Source: Daphnia carinata (taxonomy: Eukaryota > Arthropoda > Branchiopoda > Diplostraca > Daphniidae). Taken from it: DNA of 64,000 nucleotides. The stretch covers positions 1,922,001 to 1,986,000 of the forward strand of contig NC_081340.1 in NCBI RefSeq assembly GCF_022539665.2, in the 5' to 3' direction. Shown in pieces: positions 16,620 through 28,134 of the stretch. The notes beneath the pieces are model-generated. The model saw only the letters and a program-made list of their open reading frames with translations, ran no database searches and was not told where the DNA came from. Numbering within the stretch: position 1 is the stretch's first letter; every line of letters starts with the position of its first letter. The translations under genes were made by a program, and so were the position numbers.

Positions 16620-17339
16620 GGTTCAGACGATGCACTTTAGGTACGCAATCTTTGGGACAGTTACCGAATGGACTTAAGCGTTAGCGACGTTTGTGTTGGT
16701 TGTGCCTTGGTGCACGACACTAGGACATCTGTGTATGGTCGTCTGAACTCGAAAATTGACGTCGTGAATTCCTACCAAAGTTCGGTTGGTTTTTGCAATT
16801 CTAAGTTAAGCCAAAACTCGAGGCTTTTTGCTACAAGTAATTTAAAAAAAGATAATAGATTCGAAAAATTACGTTTCTCAGCCGTGGCTTCCCCTTTTTC
16901 CTTATACATCGTTATTATGTAACATCCATTCAGTATCAACAATCACCCAGATCTCCACACTACTTTTCTTTTTTTTTCTGGACAGTGTTTACACACAAAT
17001 TTTCAAAAAATTTTCGTATTACAACTGTTACATCGAATTAAAATGAAAAGGGATCGGCGACCATAACCGTATAATAGGCCTACGGAAAGCTTCCTTGAAA
17101 TATTTTTAAAATTAACGAAAAATTGTATTGAACGCTGAGAATCTAAAATGTAACGTAGCACAGCAATTGATTGTTTTTGTTCATGATAGGAATGTCACAG
17201 GCTCACGATTGTCATGGTTCAAAATAATTTGGCAGGATGCAGTAAGGCACTTTAAGGCATAAATGAAACTTTTAACCCAAATGTGGTCATAAAACACGAA
17301 TTTTCGCGAACATCCAAGTACGTGTACAATAAGCGCAAT
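16620..17339. other. Intergenic region between TM2D1 and the dystrotelin-like gene
   Basis: No gene is supported. It should contain the TM2D1 promoter on its left and the 3' UTR of the dystrobrevin-family gene on its right. Confidence 0.5.
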
Positions 17340-19614
17340 TCATTCGTTAAAGCCATCAATAAACTCTGCCAAGACTCCAGCTACTTGGTTAGTAGCTTTA
17401 ACCAGTGTTGCATTTTCAGATGCGGGATGTACTGTTCCACCGGGAGTGGCGGTAGTACAAGGTAAATCGTTCAACGGCTGTGTCGGGAAAAGTTGATCAA
17501 GTTGGGCTAATATTTCTTCTAATTCGGCATTTAGCGCTGAATCGATAGTTGTTGGAGATTGCGCTAGACTACTAGGAGCCGCAGGTTGCTGGAGATTCCG
17601 GCTCAAATCGCGGAGAGTAAATTCGGTAGTAAAGCGTGGAATGCTCACTACCGTTTCGTTATAGTTTCCAGTGCTGCTACTGTTGTCTTTCATCTTTCTC
17701 TGTAAGCGAGGAGTGCAATAATTCAAAGTTCCATTGGTGACAATATTTGCCTTAACCGTAGAAGTACGCAAGCTTTGTCTTTCGCGCGAGGAACGCTGAA
17801 TAACGCTTTTTGGTTCGTCAATAGGGCTAAAGCTGAGCTGTTCAAGGTCATTTTTCCGTTGCTGACTGGGTAACAATGGGGTGCTTTCGAGGCGAGTAAG
17901 AACACGAGTTACTTGGGGCGGAACGTTTTCTTTGGTAGCGTCTTTCTGGGCGACCAACTGGCGAAGTCGGCGTAGTTGTAATTCCAGTTGATCACAATGT
18001 TCTTTCACGACTGGACCTAAACTATTTGCGTAATCGCTCTTCAGCAACAAAGACTATTTTAGCACTATTTTGCAAGCAGTGCGAATTTCATGAGATTTAC
18101 CTGCTGTACGACACATTCTAGTTTTCCTTTTTCTTCCATTAAGTGGCCAACTACGCTGGCTATTTCTCTTGGCTGATGCCCTAAAAAGCAGAACGAAAAT
18201 TTTTTCACATTTGCTTATTTCAAAAGATAGCTGTATCAACTCACCCAACTGATAGGTGACCGTATTTTCCGTAACGGTGGCTTGACTGTCCATACTACTT
18301 GGCTCACTGAAAAGTGATATTTCTGAGGATTTAAATTGATGGCCTTTCTCTAACGGAAGGTAGCGAGCAGAAGGTGAACGGTTCTTTTTCAAAGTTAACC
18401 AGTTACTCATCTTTTTCCAAAGTGCCTGAGTAGCCTCTTTAGATGTAGTCTGTCAAAGGCATTTGAAGATATTGCAATTCAACTTTCAAAAGTTGTGTTA
18501 CAAGTAAGCCATAATAGATGGCTTACCTTCGCGCAGTACTCTTGCATTTGATGCGTCACTTTGTGATTCTTACTTATCAATCCTAGCCAGAAACACTGCT
18601 GGCATTGGTTATAGGACAAGCATTGCAAACATTGGTACCGTAAGCCTTGGATGGACTGAATATTGCAAACTGAGCAACGGACTGGATGAATTACTAAATT
18701 ATTTTTACAACAATTAACAAATTTTACTTGCTAGGACTTTTATCATTTAATAAAATTACCTTTATTTGAAGCATTGATTCTATAGAGTGTAGACCACCAT
18801 ACAATTGACTGAGGTTCACGGACCATCCAACCAAAGACAACATCCTCCGGCAGTCCAACAGGACTTTCACACTGAGAATACCATAATATAAACAGAAGAT
18901 TGACATATCTTAAGTTACAATATTCAACCTAATATATGGAACCCACAGGTAGGTAATTATTACTCACCTGTTCAAAACACTGTTGGACAGCAGCTAGTAC
19001 AGTCCAATGCCCAAAGGCAGGTGCTTCATTAACCAAGTGGGGAAGACTTGCAATAGATTTGAGCAGCAAAGCAAGGCTGCGTCTCTGAATGCAGCTGTTA
19101 TGGTCTGAAACTAGTTGTAGTAGCCTTCTGTATTTCTCCCCAAGAGTAGTTTCTCCACAAAGTATGGTGAAAAATACCAAGAATTCCAGGAGAGTGCATC
19201 CTTTTCTTCTACAGGATCTGAAATTTAAATTAAGAATTTACTTGTGAAGTTATCATTTTCCTCTTTTTAAAATGTTACACACCTGTCAAAAGTTTCACCA
19301 ATCAAGTCCAAAACAATGCTGGATGAGATTTTGTAGTCCAGGTGAACCAACTGAGATTTCTGTGCATGTAAGTAGATGTTGAAAACCAACTGTCTAATTT
19401 CACTCATCGTGAGTATAAGATCTTTTTCAGATGATCTCAAGCCAAACTCATCTATGACTCGATAGATTTGCGTGAGCTTGATGCAATCCAACTTGGTTTG
19501 CGATTGAATAAATTTTAGTTTTGCGGCTGTTCGGTACGCCACGTAACGTATATTAGCGAATTGATTTAGAGCTGTTAGTAGTTCACGATGCTCGCTATAC
19601 ATTCTTTTATGCAT
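17340..19614 (-). CDS. Dystrobrevin/dystrotelin-family protein with ZZ zinc finger
   Basis: Dystrobrevin-family proteins form part of dystrophin-associated complexes. Seven exons join in phase: 19614-19283, 19217-18968, 18871-18760, 18693-18527, 18449-18245, 18180-18101 and 18053-17340, 619 residues. The N-terminal third matches the family EF-hand region (IRYVAYRTAAKLKFIQ, then an alpha-helical bundle). A PQSIVWWSTLYRI segment corresponds to the conserved linker of dystrobrevin before the ZZ domain. The ZZ finger follows with paired cysteines (HPVRCSVC, LRYQCLQC, CQQCFWLG) and closing histidines (HKVTHQMQ). The C-terminal 250 residues are rich in Ser, Thr and Gln with heptad-like Leu/Gln stretches (about 18030-17930) but no obvious syntrophin-site motif. 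The sequence is more diverged than canonical dystrobrevin, so dystrotelin is my preferred subtype. That choice needs a tree. Confidence 0.82.
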
Positions 19615-20237
19615 TTCGGACTAAATGATGTAAATTTAAGTAAAAAGGCTTAGACTATAATGTCAAATAAAATTGTTTGGCAATGGTCCACGATTGAGCC
19701 AATACCGATGACAGGTGTAAAATGAAAGCCTCCCTTAGTTTACCATAACTTCACGACGGCGTAACCTGCCATCAAGCTTTTCAAGTTTCAAATGTATAGT
19801 TAGTGGCGAAGTTGCCAAGTGCCGATTATCCGGTTTGACTCGGTGACGAGAAAACGAAAATGCAAAAAGTCATCGAAATTCGGAAGTCCCAACAAATGAT
19901 AATTTTAAAACCTAAGACCGTATATGTAATTCTAAATTTCTTATATTATCGATTCATTCTGTAAAATATTTAAGTTCATCAAATTGCCTAACCCTACCCC
20001 ACGAGCCACTACGGCTTCAGCTGTGTGTCGTAAGAGTTGTTTGACGTTAAATGGTACACAAGTTCCTGGCATCTCAGCGCAGCCGGATTGTGGGAGGAGG
20101 TGTTTTTTTCTGCTGAACGGAGGAACTTGTCGCCGTTTGAAATACAGTAGGTTATACCCTTGATGACTATACACCTGGGATTCATTTTAAGCCTTGTGAA
20201 ACCAAAGTAATTAGGACGTTGTTTACATTATTAGATT
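19615..20237. promoter_or_regulatory. Bidirectional promoter region
   Basis: About 620 bases separate the start codons of two divergent genes, the dystrotelin-like gene (-) and SNX3 (+). No TATA box or other strong motif was recognised. I infer a shared promoter from the gene arrangement only. Confidence 0.45.
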
Positions 20238-20938
20238 ATGGATAATACAGAAGCTACCAGAAGACTGCACACCAAAAAGCAAACCTTGGACGATGCATAT
20301 GCCGCCCCTGCGAATTTCTTGGAAATTGACGTGATAAATCCCATTACTCACGGTGTCGCAAAAAAAAGATACACGGATTATGAAGTTCGGATGAGGGTAT
20401 GTAAAATCCATGTTTTACTCAATGCCATAATTTTTTTTTACTGTTGTATACGTTGTGTATAACCATTTGTCCAATTGCTTCTTCTACAGACAAATTTACC
20501 AGTGTTTAAGATCAAAGAGTCAAGCGTGAGACGAAGGTACTCAGACTTTGAATGGTTGAGGAGTGAATTGGAGAGGGACAGCAAAGTATCAACCTTGCTT
20601 GCAAAGTAAAGAAAAAAATTTATGTATGCATAATATTTTGAACTGTCTACAGATTGTGGTTCCACCTCTGCCTGGAAAGGCTATCAAACGTCAACTCCCA
20701 TTCAGAAATGATGATGGTATCTATGATGAAGATTTCATTGAGGACAGGCGTAAAGCCCTGGAAGGATTTGTGAACAAGTTTGTTTTCTTTAACTTTCAAA
20801 ACAATAATCCAAACTAATTCACTGATATACAGAATTGCCGGACATCCATTAGCACAGAATGAACGCTGCCTCCACATGTTTCTACAAGAGCCAGTTATTG
20901 ATAAGAATTATGTTCCAGGCAAGATTCGACCCAACTAA
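20238..20938 (+). CDS. SNX3: Sorting nexin-3 (SNX3/SNX12 type)
   Basis: SNX3 is a short PX-domain protein that binds PtdIns3P on early endosomes and works with retromer, for example in Wntless recycling. Four exons join in phase: 20238-20396, 20490-20585, 20653-20777 and 20833-20938, giving 161 residues, essentially the family length. The PX domain fills most of the chain: FLEIDVINP, then TNLPVFKIKESSVRRRYSDF with the Arg-Arg-Tyr phosphoinositide site, EWLRSELERDSK, VVPPLPGKA with the proline loop, and AGHPLAQNERCLHMFLQ near the end. There is no BAR domain, as expected. Its 3' UTR probably runs into the 3' end of convergent Cullin-5. Confidence 0.96.
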
Positions 20939-21318
20939 CCAGGACTTTGTTACATCAGATGAAAAATCATGTCACTCATTCCTTCATTACCTGTTTCTCT
21001 TTAACACCCTCCCCCCTTCTGTTGGTTATAATGAATTTATCGTGAATACAATCGTAGCGTCTTTAAATACTTTCAAATGCTATGAATTTGTTAAATCTGA
21101 ACTGTTCCGTCACCATCATTACACTGCATCAATGACATACCCAATTGATTTTTTTTTTGCGTTTTTTGTTTCGAAAAATATTTACATGACAGAATTTTCG
21201 CGTGACCGAGTAATACGTCAACTGTTAGGCTTAAAGGGAAAATGCAGACAGGATGAAAGATGTACACGAGAAACTTAAATCAGATCAAGTTTTCACACGA
21301 TGGTTGTTTTCCTAATTT

Positions 21319-24300
21319 TTAAGCTAGATAAATAAAGGTATTAATATCCTTGTCATCGCGTTTCATGTAACGGTGTTCTATCAGCCATTCAACTTGTTCT
21401 TTAATCATTTTTTTAGATGGGATGAAAAGGTTTTTCAAAATTTCTACTAGCTCAGTTTGCAACTGGGCGTTGCTAATTTTCTTTCGCATTTTAAGTATTT
21501 TGACTATTGCTTCCTGAAAATGTAAATCAATACAATTGGTAAGCGACGCGGTCATATTTTTTCAAAATAAATAGTAGGTATACCTGAGTACGCAAAATGC
21601 GCAGTTGAACAATGCCTTCATTTTCTTCTTCTTTGCTTTTTTCGGTTGATAATTGTAGACGTCCGATCAAATTGATTTTGCCTCGTTTTTGAACTTTTCC
21701 ATTTTTTCTGCAAATCAAAAAGAAATTAAGTCTATAAATTTAACGAAACAGAAAAAATCATGACGAACACTAGACTGAAATCTTGATTGACGGCAAAAAT
21801 AGTGTTTTCAGTAAAATCTCGCGGAGACTGTACTTCGGGATGACAAATCAATAACTGGCGTTTAAGTTTCGGAAAAGCCACCAAAGACTGAAATGAGGGA
21901 AATGCAGTTAGTCACTCCTAAATAATTTATAAGAACCAAGAAAACTAGTTGACAGCATACCCATAATGTTCGACGAAGCTCAGCATCCGGCAACTCCGTA
22001 GCCAAGCGCAAATTTTCAAGAGATATTTTTTCTTGCGGTCGTTCATTCCATGCGAAGAGGACGGCCATTTGGAAAGTCGTAACATCCAAATCAAACCTGC
22101 CAACCGAGTTGGCGAATTGAATCTATGACGAACACATACATGTAAAACTAAAATGCTGTAGTCTGTTTTAAAGTTGAAAACACTTAATTTTGGAAAAAAA
22201 TATCAACGGCATTTTTACGCAATCTTTCAACATGCTAAAAAGTATGAAATTAATATTTTTTGTTGCAAAGACCAACTAACTTACAGTTCCGTTTGACATA
22301 TGATGATGCCACTGCAGTTTTCTCCCACTGTGCTTCTTTCTGTAGAAATCTTCCACTTCTGGGATGTAGTCTTCTAACTCTAAGGGCAAAGATACAGTCA
22401 CTCTGTCGGATCCTCTAGCCCAAGCTCCGGCATTCAAAATTTTTATGTTGATGGAATCTGTGTTGACGAAAATCCATTAAGTTAATTAATTTTTTTTTTC
22501 TACACGGACGAAAAATTACCGGCAATGTTCCCCTTCGTCTTTCTATATTCTTCTTTAAATTGTTGGTTTAGGTCTTCACTAATCTTGATATCCTGGAACA
22601 TACGGGCAAGCTTGTGGACATAATCAGCAGGCATTCCTACTTCTCGCAACCTTTTATTTATTAAAAAGATTATAAATGAAGTAATTCAGTCCATACAAAT
22701 ATCATCAGTATTTCAAAACTAAGTACCATTCAACCATGTTTTCTTCTTTTTCACTATCTGCAGAAGTGTCTAGGATTAACCGCCGAGTTAAATGTGCCTT
22801 GTGAAATCGCATAAACACATCTTTGTTTTGAACGTATTTCAGTACTAGTAACTAAAAAACGTTTGAAATTTAGTTAGTTAAAACAGTGCATCGAATCGTT
22901 TTCCCCAACGATCAATTTTCCCCATTGAATCTTCATTCAAGTAGCCATGCAATCTTAGCTTACCACGTCCTTAAGTTTGCTTTCAATTTCATCAGATGTG
23001 AGTTTTTTGCTCAGTGGTGTTTTACGCAGTAGCATGTCGCAGAAATTTGCTAAAAGTTCTGGGCAACGAGATTCAGGTTGAGTTTTCACTCCTCCACTGA
23101 TGCCTGGTCCTGGCTAAAATACATTGTTATCAACTATTAACGTTCATGGAAGATTTTCGGACATATGAAAACCACACTTCCTTTCTTTCGTAAGACAAAC
23201 GATTAGGTTGGAACCTAGAATTACCAATCTTGTAGGCAAGTCTAATCGGAAGACTGACGTATCGTTCACAACATGTTTGTATGCTTTATCACGAGCAGTG
23301 AGGAAGCGTGGATCATCGTCAAAGGCTTCCTTGACCAACTGACTAAACTGGTTAAACAGCGTCAAAAGTCGCTCCACGTATTTTTCGGAATCCTACAAAA
23401 ACAAGAAAGAACTAGGGAGATGAATCTTAGAGGCAAGACAGATAATTTAGCCAATATACCTGGGTGATCAATTCGGCTGCGACCATCATGTCGGCCAACC
23501 CTGCGTGGATGATATGATCTTCTAGATACTTAAGCATAGGTGCAATTCCGTCTGAAACTCGATCCATCAGTCGAAACATCATTCGCAATTCTGTCATAAA
23601 TGTAAAAAGGTTAGACCCCCAAAACAAATTCAACATTCAATTTTCTAACGTTTGCTCTTACTTTGTGTTTCGTCTTGTTTAATCATGGACGAACACTCTG
23701 CTAGAATGGTTTCTTTGAATGCTGTCACCAAAACATTCACACAACATCCGTTGAGCTGGAACGAAAGTAACAAAGAATGAAGCAAATGTCCAAATTTAGC
23801 AATAGCAGGTTCAATCGCATTTTTACCGTCGCTATTGAACAGGATTCTAGGTATTTATTGGCACGCTGTTCCTCTTCCCGTAGTTTACATTCAGCGTACC
23901 GCATGTAATTTTGAACTCCATTAATTTCCAAATACTGCGGAGCTTTGAGCTTGTAAAAAGCTTCGGTGGAATCGATGTAGGCTTTCTCAAAGTTTTCCAT
24001 GTAGATAGTTAATTTATCCTCAGAATTTGAACACAGGTTAACTGTACAATACAACCAATCATTAGAAAATTGACTAACTCTATACAACATGGTAATTACC
24101 ATAGGACTCTCTCACTCCAATAACTAACTGTGAGTCAAATGCTTCTCCATTTCTTTCTGCATGGACCAACTTCATTGCAGAATCTTGTAAACGATTTTTT
24201 ATGTTGGAGAAGATACTTAAATTCCAAGAATCCAACATTAGCTAAAGATAAATATCAATGAGTAAAACTGCAGTTGATAACCAATTGTTTGTTTTTTTCC

Positions 24301-24999
24301 ATGCTAACCTTTCTGACTAGACTGTCATCAGTATTCTGCTGGGGCTTTTTCTGTATGGAGCTATGGCTCTTGCCCTGAAGAGCAGTTTCAAGTTGGAAGA
24401 AAGGCATAGGCAAATATGAGCACTGGGTAAAAAATTTGCGCCATTCACTGATGTAAGCCCTTAACAATGACTGATCTTCTTCATGAGTCAGTACCCTCTA
24501 CATTCCATAAAAAAAAAAATTACATCTAAGCTTTATCAATCCATGTAACATGATTTCCATTAAGACCAGCAATGAGCATGTAACTCACAGTTTGTGCTTG
24601 CTTAATGAATTCAAGAATGTCATCTTGCAATGCCTTATACATTTTGGCATGTGATTTTTCATCCCACAAGCATACCATGTGCACAGACCAGAAGAGTTCA
24701 TGCCACTCTGCTCGGCTAACAGGCTCTTGACGTAGCAGTTTTAAGATGGTAGGTCTCATCAGAGGCCATTGTTCTTCAAAAACCAATTGGCCTTTATCCT
24801 AGAATTTTCAAAACATAATAAAATGTTTTTTACTCATATGAAATTTTCCAATGAAAGTTTGTTGATACAAAATCAATGGATTATAATTTCTGATGTCACT
24901 GTAACATGGCATCAAGATGACTGAGGAATCCTGCTTATATGATCCTAATATATTGTAGTATTTAAACTCATATCATACCTTCCACATTGAAGCTGCCAT
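21319..24999 (-). CDS. CUL5: Cullin-5
   Basis: CUL5 is the scaffold of Elongin B/C-SOCS-box E3 ubiquitin ligases and pairs with RBX2. The minus-strand start MAASMWK is at 24999 just before a GT donor; many small exons follow to the TAA at 21319. Landmarks in order are: EEQWPLMRPTILKLLRQEPV and HMVCLWD (24780-24590), RAYISEWRKFFTQC (24460), IKNRLQDSAMKLVHAERNGE (24200), LVIGVRESYVNLCSNSEDKL, DDPRFLTARDKAYKHVVND (23300), CPELLANFCDMLLRKTPLSKK (23050), FMRFHKAHLTRRLILD (22800), GRKLQWHHHMSNG (22310), WNERPQEKISLENLRLATEL (22030). The winged-helix end contains the neddylation segment IVKILKMRKKISNAQLQ, and the chain closes with DINTFIYLA. All of this follows CUL5 rather than CUL1-4. No break was seen. 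I did not assign every exon edge. Confidence 0.95.
21331..21336 (+). terminator. Likely poly(A) signal of SNX3, inside the CUL5 last exon
   Basis: AATAAA on the plus strand is the first canonical signal I noticed after the SNX3 stop at 20938. It overlaps codons of the CUL5 C-terminus on the other strand. If used, the two convergent mRNAs overlap. Confidence 0.45.
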
Positions 25000-27900
25000 T
25001 TCTGTTTTTTGATGGCCGTTTTAGATTTTTATTATACACACCATCGAGCTATTGTAGACAGTAGGTACTAGATTAAGCCGAAACAGCTAAATACAGTTCA
25101 CGACTACCAACACTGAAGCCCTGTCTTGAGCCCAATGCGGATATGCGGAGAATTTTTCTTTTTATATAGAAAAATGGAATTAATTAAATATGATGGATGG
25201 AAAACTTGATTATCCACTAAATGAACACCGCACCAGGCTGCTGGACATTGTTTTTATCCTGCGTAAAAAAACAACGTTTGTGTACTATGTACAACGGATG
25301 GCATATCCTGTAATTTATTGATTAAAACACGGTGTATAGTACACCATGATTAAAGGCATGAACCCATTGGCGGGAAACAGTAATGCTGTGTTACAATCCT
25401 GTTTTACTAGTTTGCCAGATTTATTTGCAAACTCTAAGCCAAACATATTTTTCACGTATTTTTATTTCACTCGTGGCATATTTAAATTGCATGAAGTACT
25501 GTGTGCATTTCACTTTTATGGCTCTTAAATTTTTTACAAAATTGGAAATACGAACTCTCGCGGTAAAAAGCAGTTGTTAACTGCCGTACAGGCAGATGTA
25601 TAAACCATATCGAACATTCAGAAACTTAACCATTATGACTGCATATGCAACGAATCAATAGGTTTTAGTCTAAGAGTAACAGAGTAACCTAAAATAGTCA
25701 GGTGATTTTGCCCATGGCCTCCAGGTATTTTGGAAAAAGGATTTTCGCGTCTTGGTTGTTTTCCTCACACAACAGAAAGACGACCTCAGTCTGTGGTCCG
25801 AATACCACACTGTGATCAGATTTATGTAATGTAGTTTTTGGCAGTCATACTGTAAACCCGGCTAATTTGCTTAGTAGGCTAACCTATTCAGTTATGCAGA
25901 GTAAGGTCTAGTTTTCGTTTTCTCTCTTGCCCTGATCTGTCTACCCCTGAGCAATAAATCTTTGAATAGTACGACGATACGCTACTAGACTTCCATTAAG
26001 ATCAACGTATGAAAAACGACAATGTGGATAAGTGGAAAATATCGAAAAATTTCTATTTATAATAATAACAACTTAAATGTTGAGCTGTCAAAGCGAAATG
26101 TCGTCTGCTCACCAGTTTGCTTGCTGGTTGCAATGAACCAGTGTGCTGCCGAGTCTTGTCTCTAAAGCTTAGTTTACTATTTATCATTTATTTTTAAGGT
26201 TTGCGTTAACTAAAGACCCTTTTACCATTATTTAAAAGTGTAAAAATAGCATTAGCTAGTTTCGGAGTTGTTTAGTTATTTGCAAACAAAAACACCTGTT
26301 GTGGGGCTAGTATAGGTCTGTAAGTACTATGATATACCTGTTTTGAGGGACAACATGGTTGTGTGAATGGTAAACCTAATTTGAGCTTTTGTAGACTAAT
26401 CGTGTTCAAGTACTTCGTGATCACTTCACACCCGATAACCATAAAAGAGAAAGCTACGGGCAATGACCGTTTTCTCCGACAACACCATGCAATTTCAGCA
26501 GTTTCTGACAGAACCGTGTGAGGTAAAAGTACGAGCAAAACTATTGAGATTTTCTAAATGTCGGCTGTTCATAAATCCGTTGTAATAGATTATACTTTTT
26601 TACTCCAGTGAACGAACCGTTAGGTTTTCTCCGTCGCGCCTGAAATGATGTGTACGATGAACATTTGCGTTGGGAAATACAAGTGCTACTCGTCTGCTAT
26701 TCCGAACTTCTTAGTGCGGATGCATTAAGTATAGAAACGTATTATTTGCCATAAAGAAGGCGTTGAGCATGAAGGCTCGGCAATAGTCCTGCAACCAGCA
26801 ACATCTGATGATCCCCATTCGCTTCTCGTTATTATCTCGTTATGAATCTACATGAGTGTGATGACCTTGTGCCATGGTACGATTCCGAGTTCGATGTGAA
26901 GCGCATAGTAGAATCTATGTGCGTGGTTTTCAACTTTACTGTAGGCATGTTCAAGTGAGGCTAACGAACTTTAAAATGCAATAGGTTGGGTCCAGTTTTG
27001 TCCAAAAGGGTTTCAAGCAAATGATTTTTCACACTTGCATAGCGATAGCTGGCAACAAAAAGACTCTTTCGGTTGCTATCGTCTTTATATGGATTGCTGA
27101 AATTATTGCAGCATTAAGCATTACTTATATAACCTCAAAATGAAAAAAAGCACCTAGAATAAATAAAAACTTTTCATGAGTGAGCAAGTTTACTGCAAAG
27201 TAGTATGCATTTTTACACGTATTAAATGGTTTACATAATATTTGTTTTGTTACTTATTAAAGAGTATCTCATTGTCGTTGCCACCGTATTGGCAAAAAAA
27301 AAAAAGAAAAAAGACTAAAGAATTGTGCGGTCCCAATTCAACCGTATATTGTTGGCACAGGCTTGTGAAATCAAGAAGGCAGACAAGCATTTCAAGGCAG
27401 CCGTCGTCTCGTATGTCATAGAGAAAAAAATTAGTTTCTTCGCTTGAAGAAGTCTGCTTCCACAACTAGACTTTTAAAATGTTTTCTACAAATTATCTCC
27501 CATTGAATGTTTCCCTCCCCCAATCAAGTTTTGTAAAAAGCATTGAAAGAGGTTTTTCCAATGTTTGTATCTTCTTTGCTCCCATTTCATTTCCCCTTAC
27601 TTGTTCCAGACAGATGCCCTGGCCCTTCTTAATGTGTTATGCCCACAGAACTCGGAGACAGGCGGCGGCGCTCGCGTCAGTTTTCGATTTCCAAAATGAA
27701 TTTTCTGCTTCTTGTATTTTACGCACTGCCAACATTCGAAATAAATTCTGTTTAATATCTCAATGGTTTCCAAGTTAACAAATGAGGTCTGATTTGCTGT
27801 ATTGATGGCGCAATTTCGATATGAATATAGAAAAGCTGACAGACACAAATTAAGGTTGCCATTAGAAATTGCGCGGAATTCTTTGACCTAAACAAACCCA

Positions 27901-28074
27901 TCCCCGACTCCCGACGTTCACATGTGATCTTTCGACTTCGACAGTTTCGAGGGGTGCGTCAGTTTTTCTAAACGTGGAACCTTGAAGGGGGAATCGTTGC
28001 AACAGATGTAAAATTCCTTATCAGACAAATATCGTATTTCGTGCTCTCAACCCCCTCGACAACGTTCTGTTCGA
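25000..28074. other. 3-kb intergenic region between divergent CUL5 and COLGALT
   Basis: No gene is recognised on either strand. The longest open frames (for example 26272-26538 on the minus strand) lack any familiar domain or splice partners. The stretch should hold both promoters; no clear TATA box was picked out. Composition is AT-rich without long repeats. Confidence 0.5.
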
Positions 28075-28134
28075 GTGTTTGTCCCGGCGTCATTCTCACT
28101 TGTGGCGTCAACGTGGCAGCTCGCATCTTCGAGA

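Noticed and set aside
26272-26538. 88-residue minus-strand open frame as a small gene
   Set aside because: No domain, signal peptide or neighbouring exon of matching phase was found; length is within chance expectation for this region.
28075-28134. Upstream in-frame Met of COLGALT as the true start
   Set aside because: The 20 extra residues precede a good signal peptide that starts at the Met at 28135; signal peptides normally begin the chain. Not excluded.
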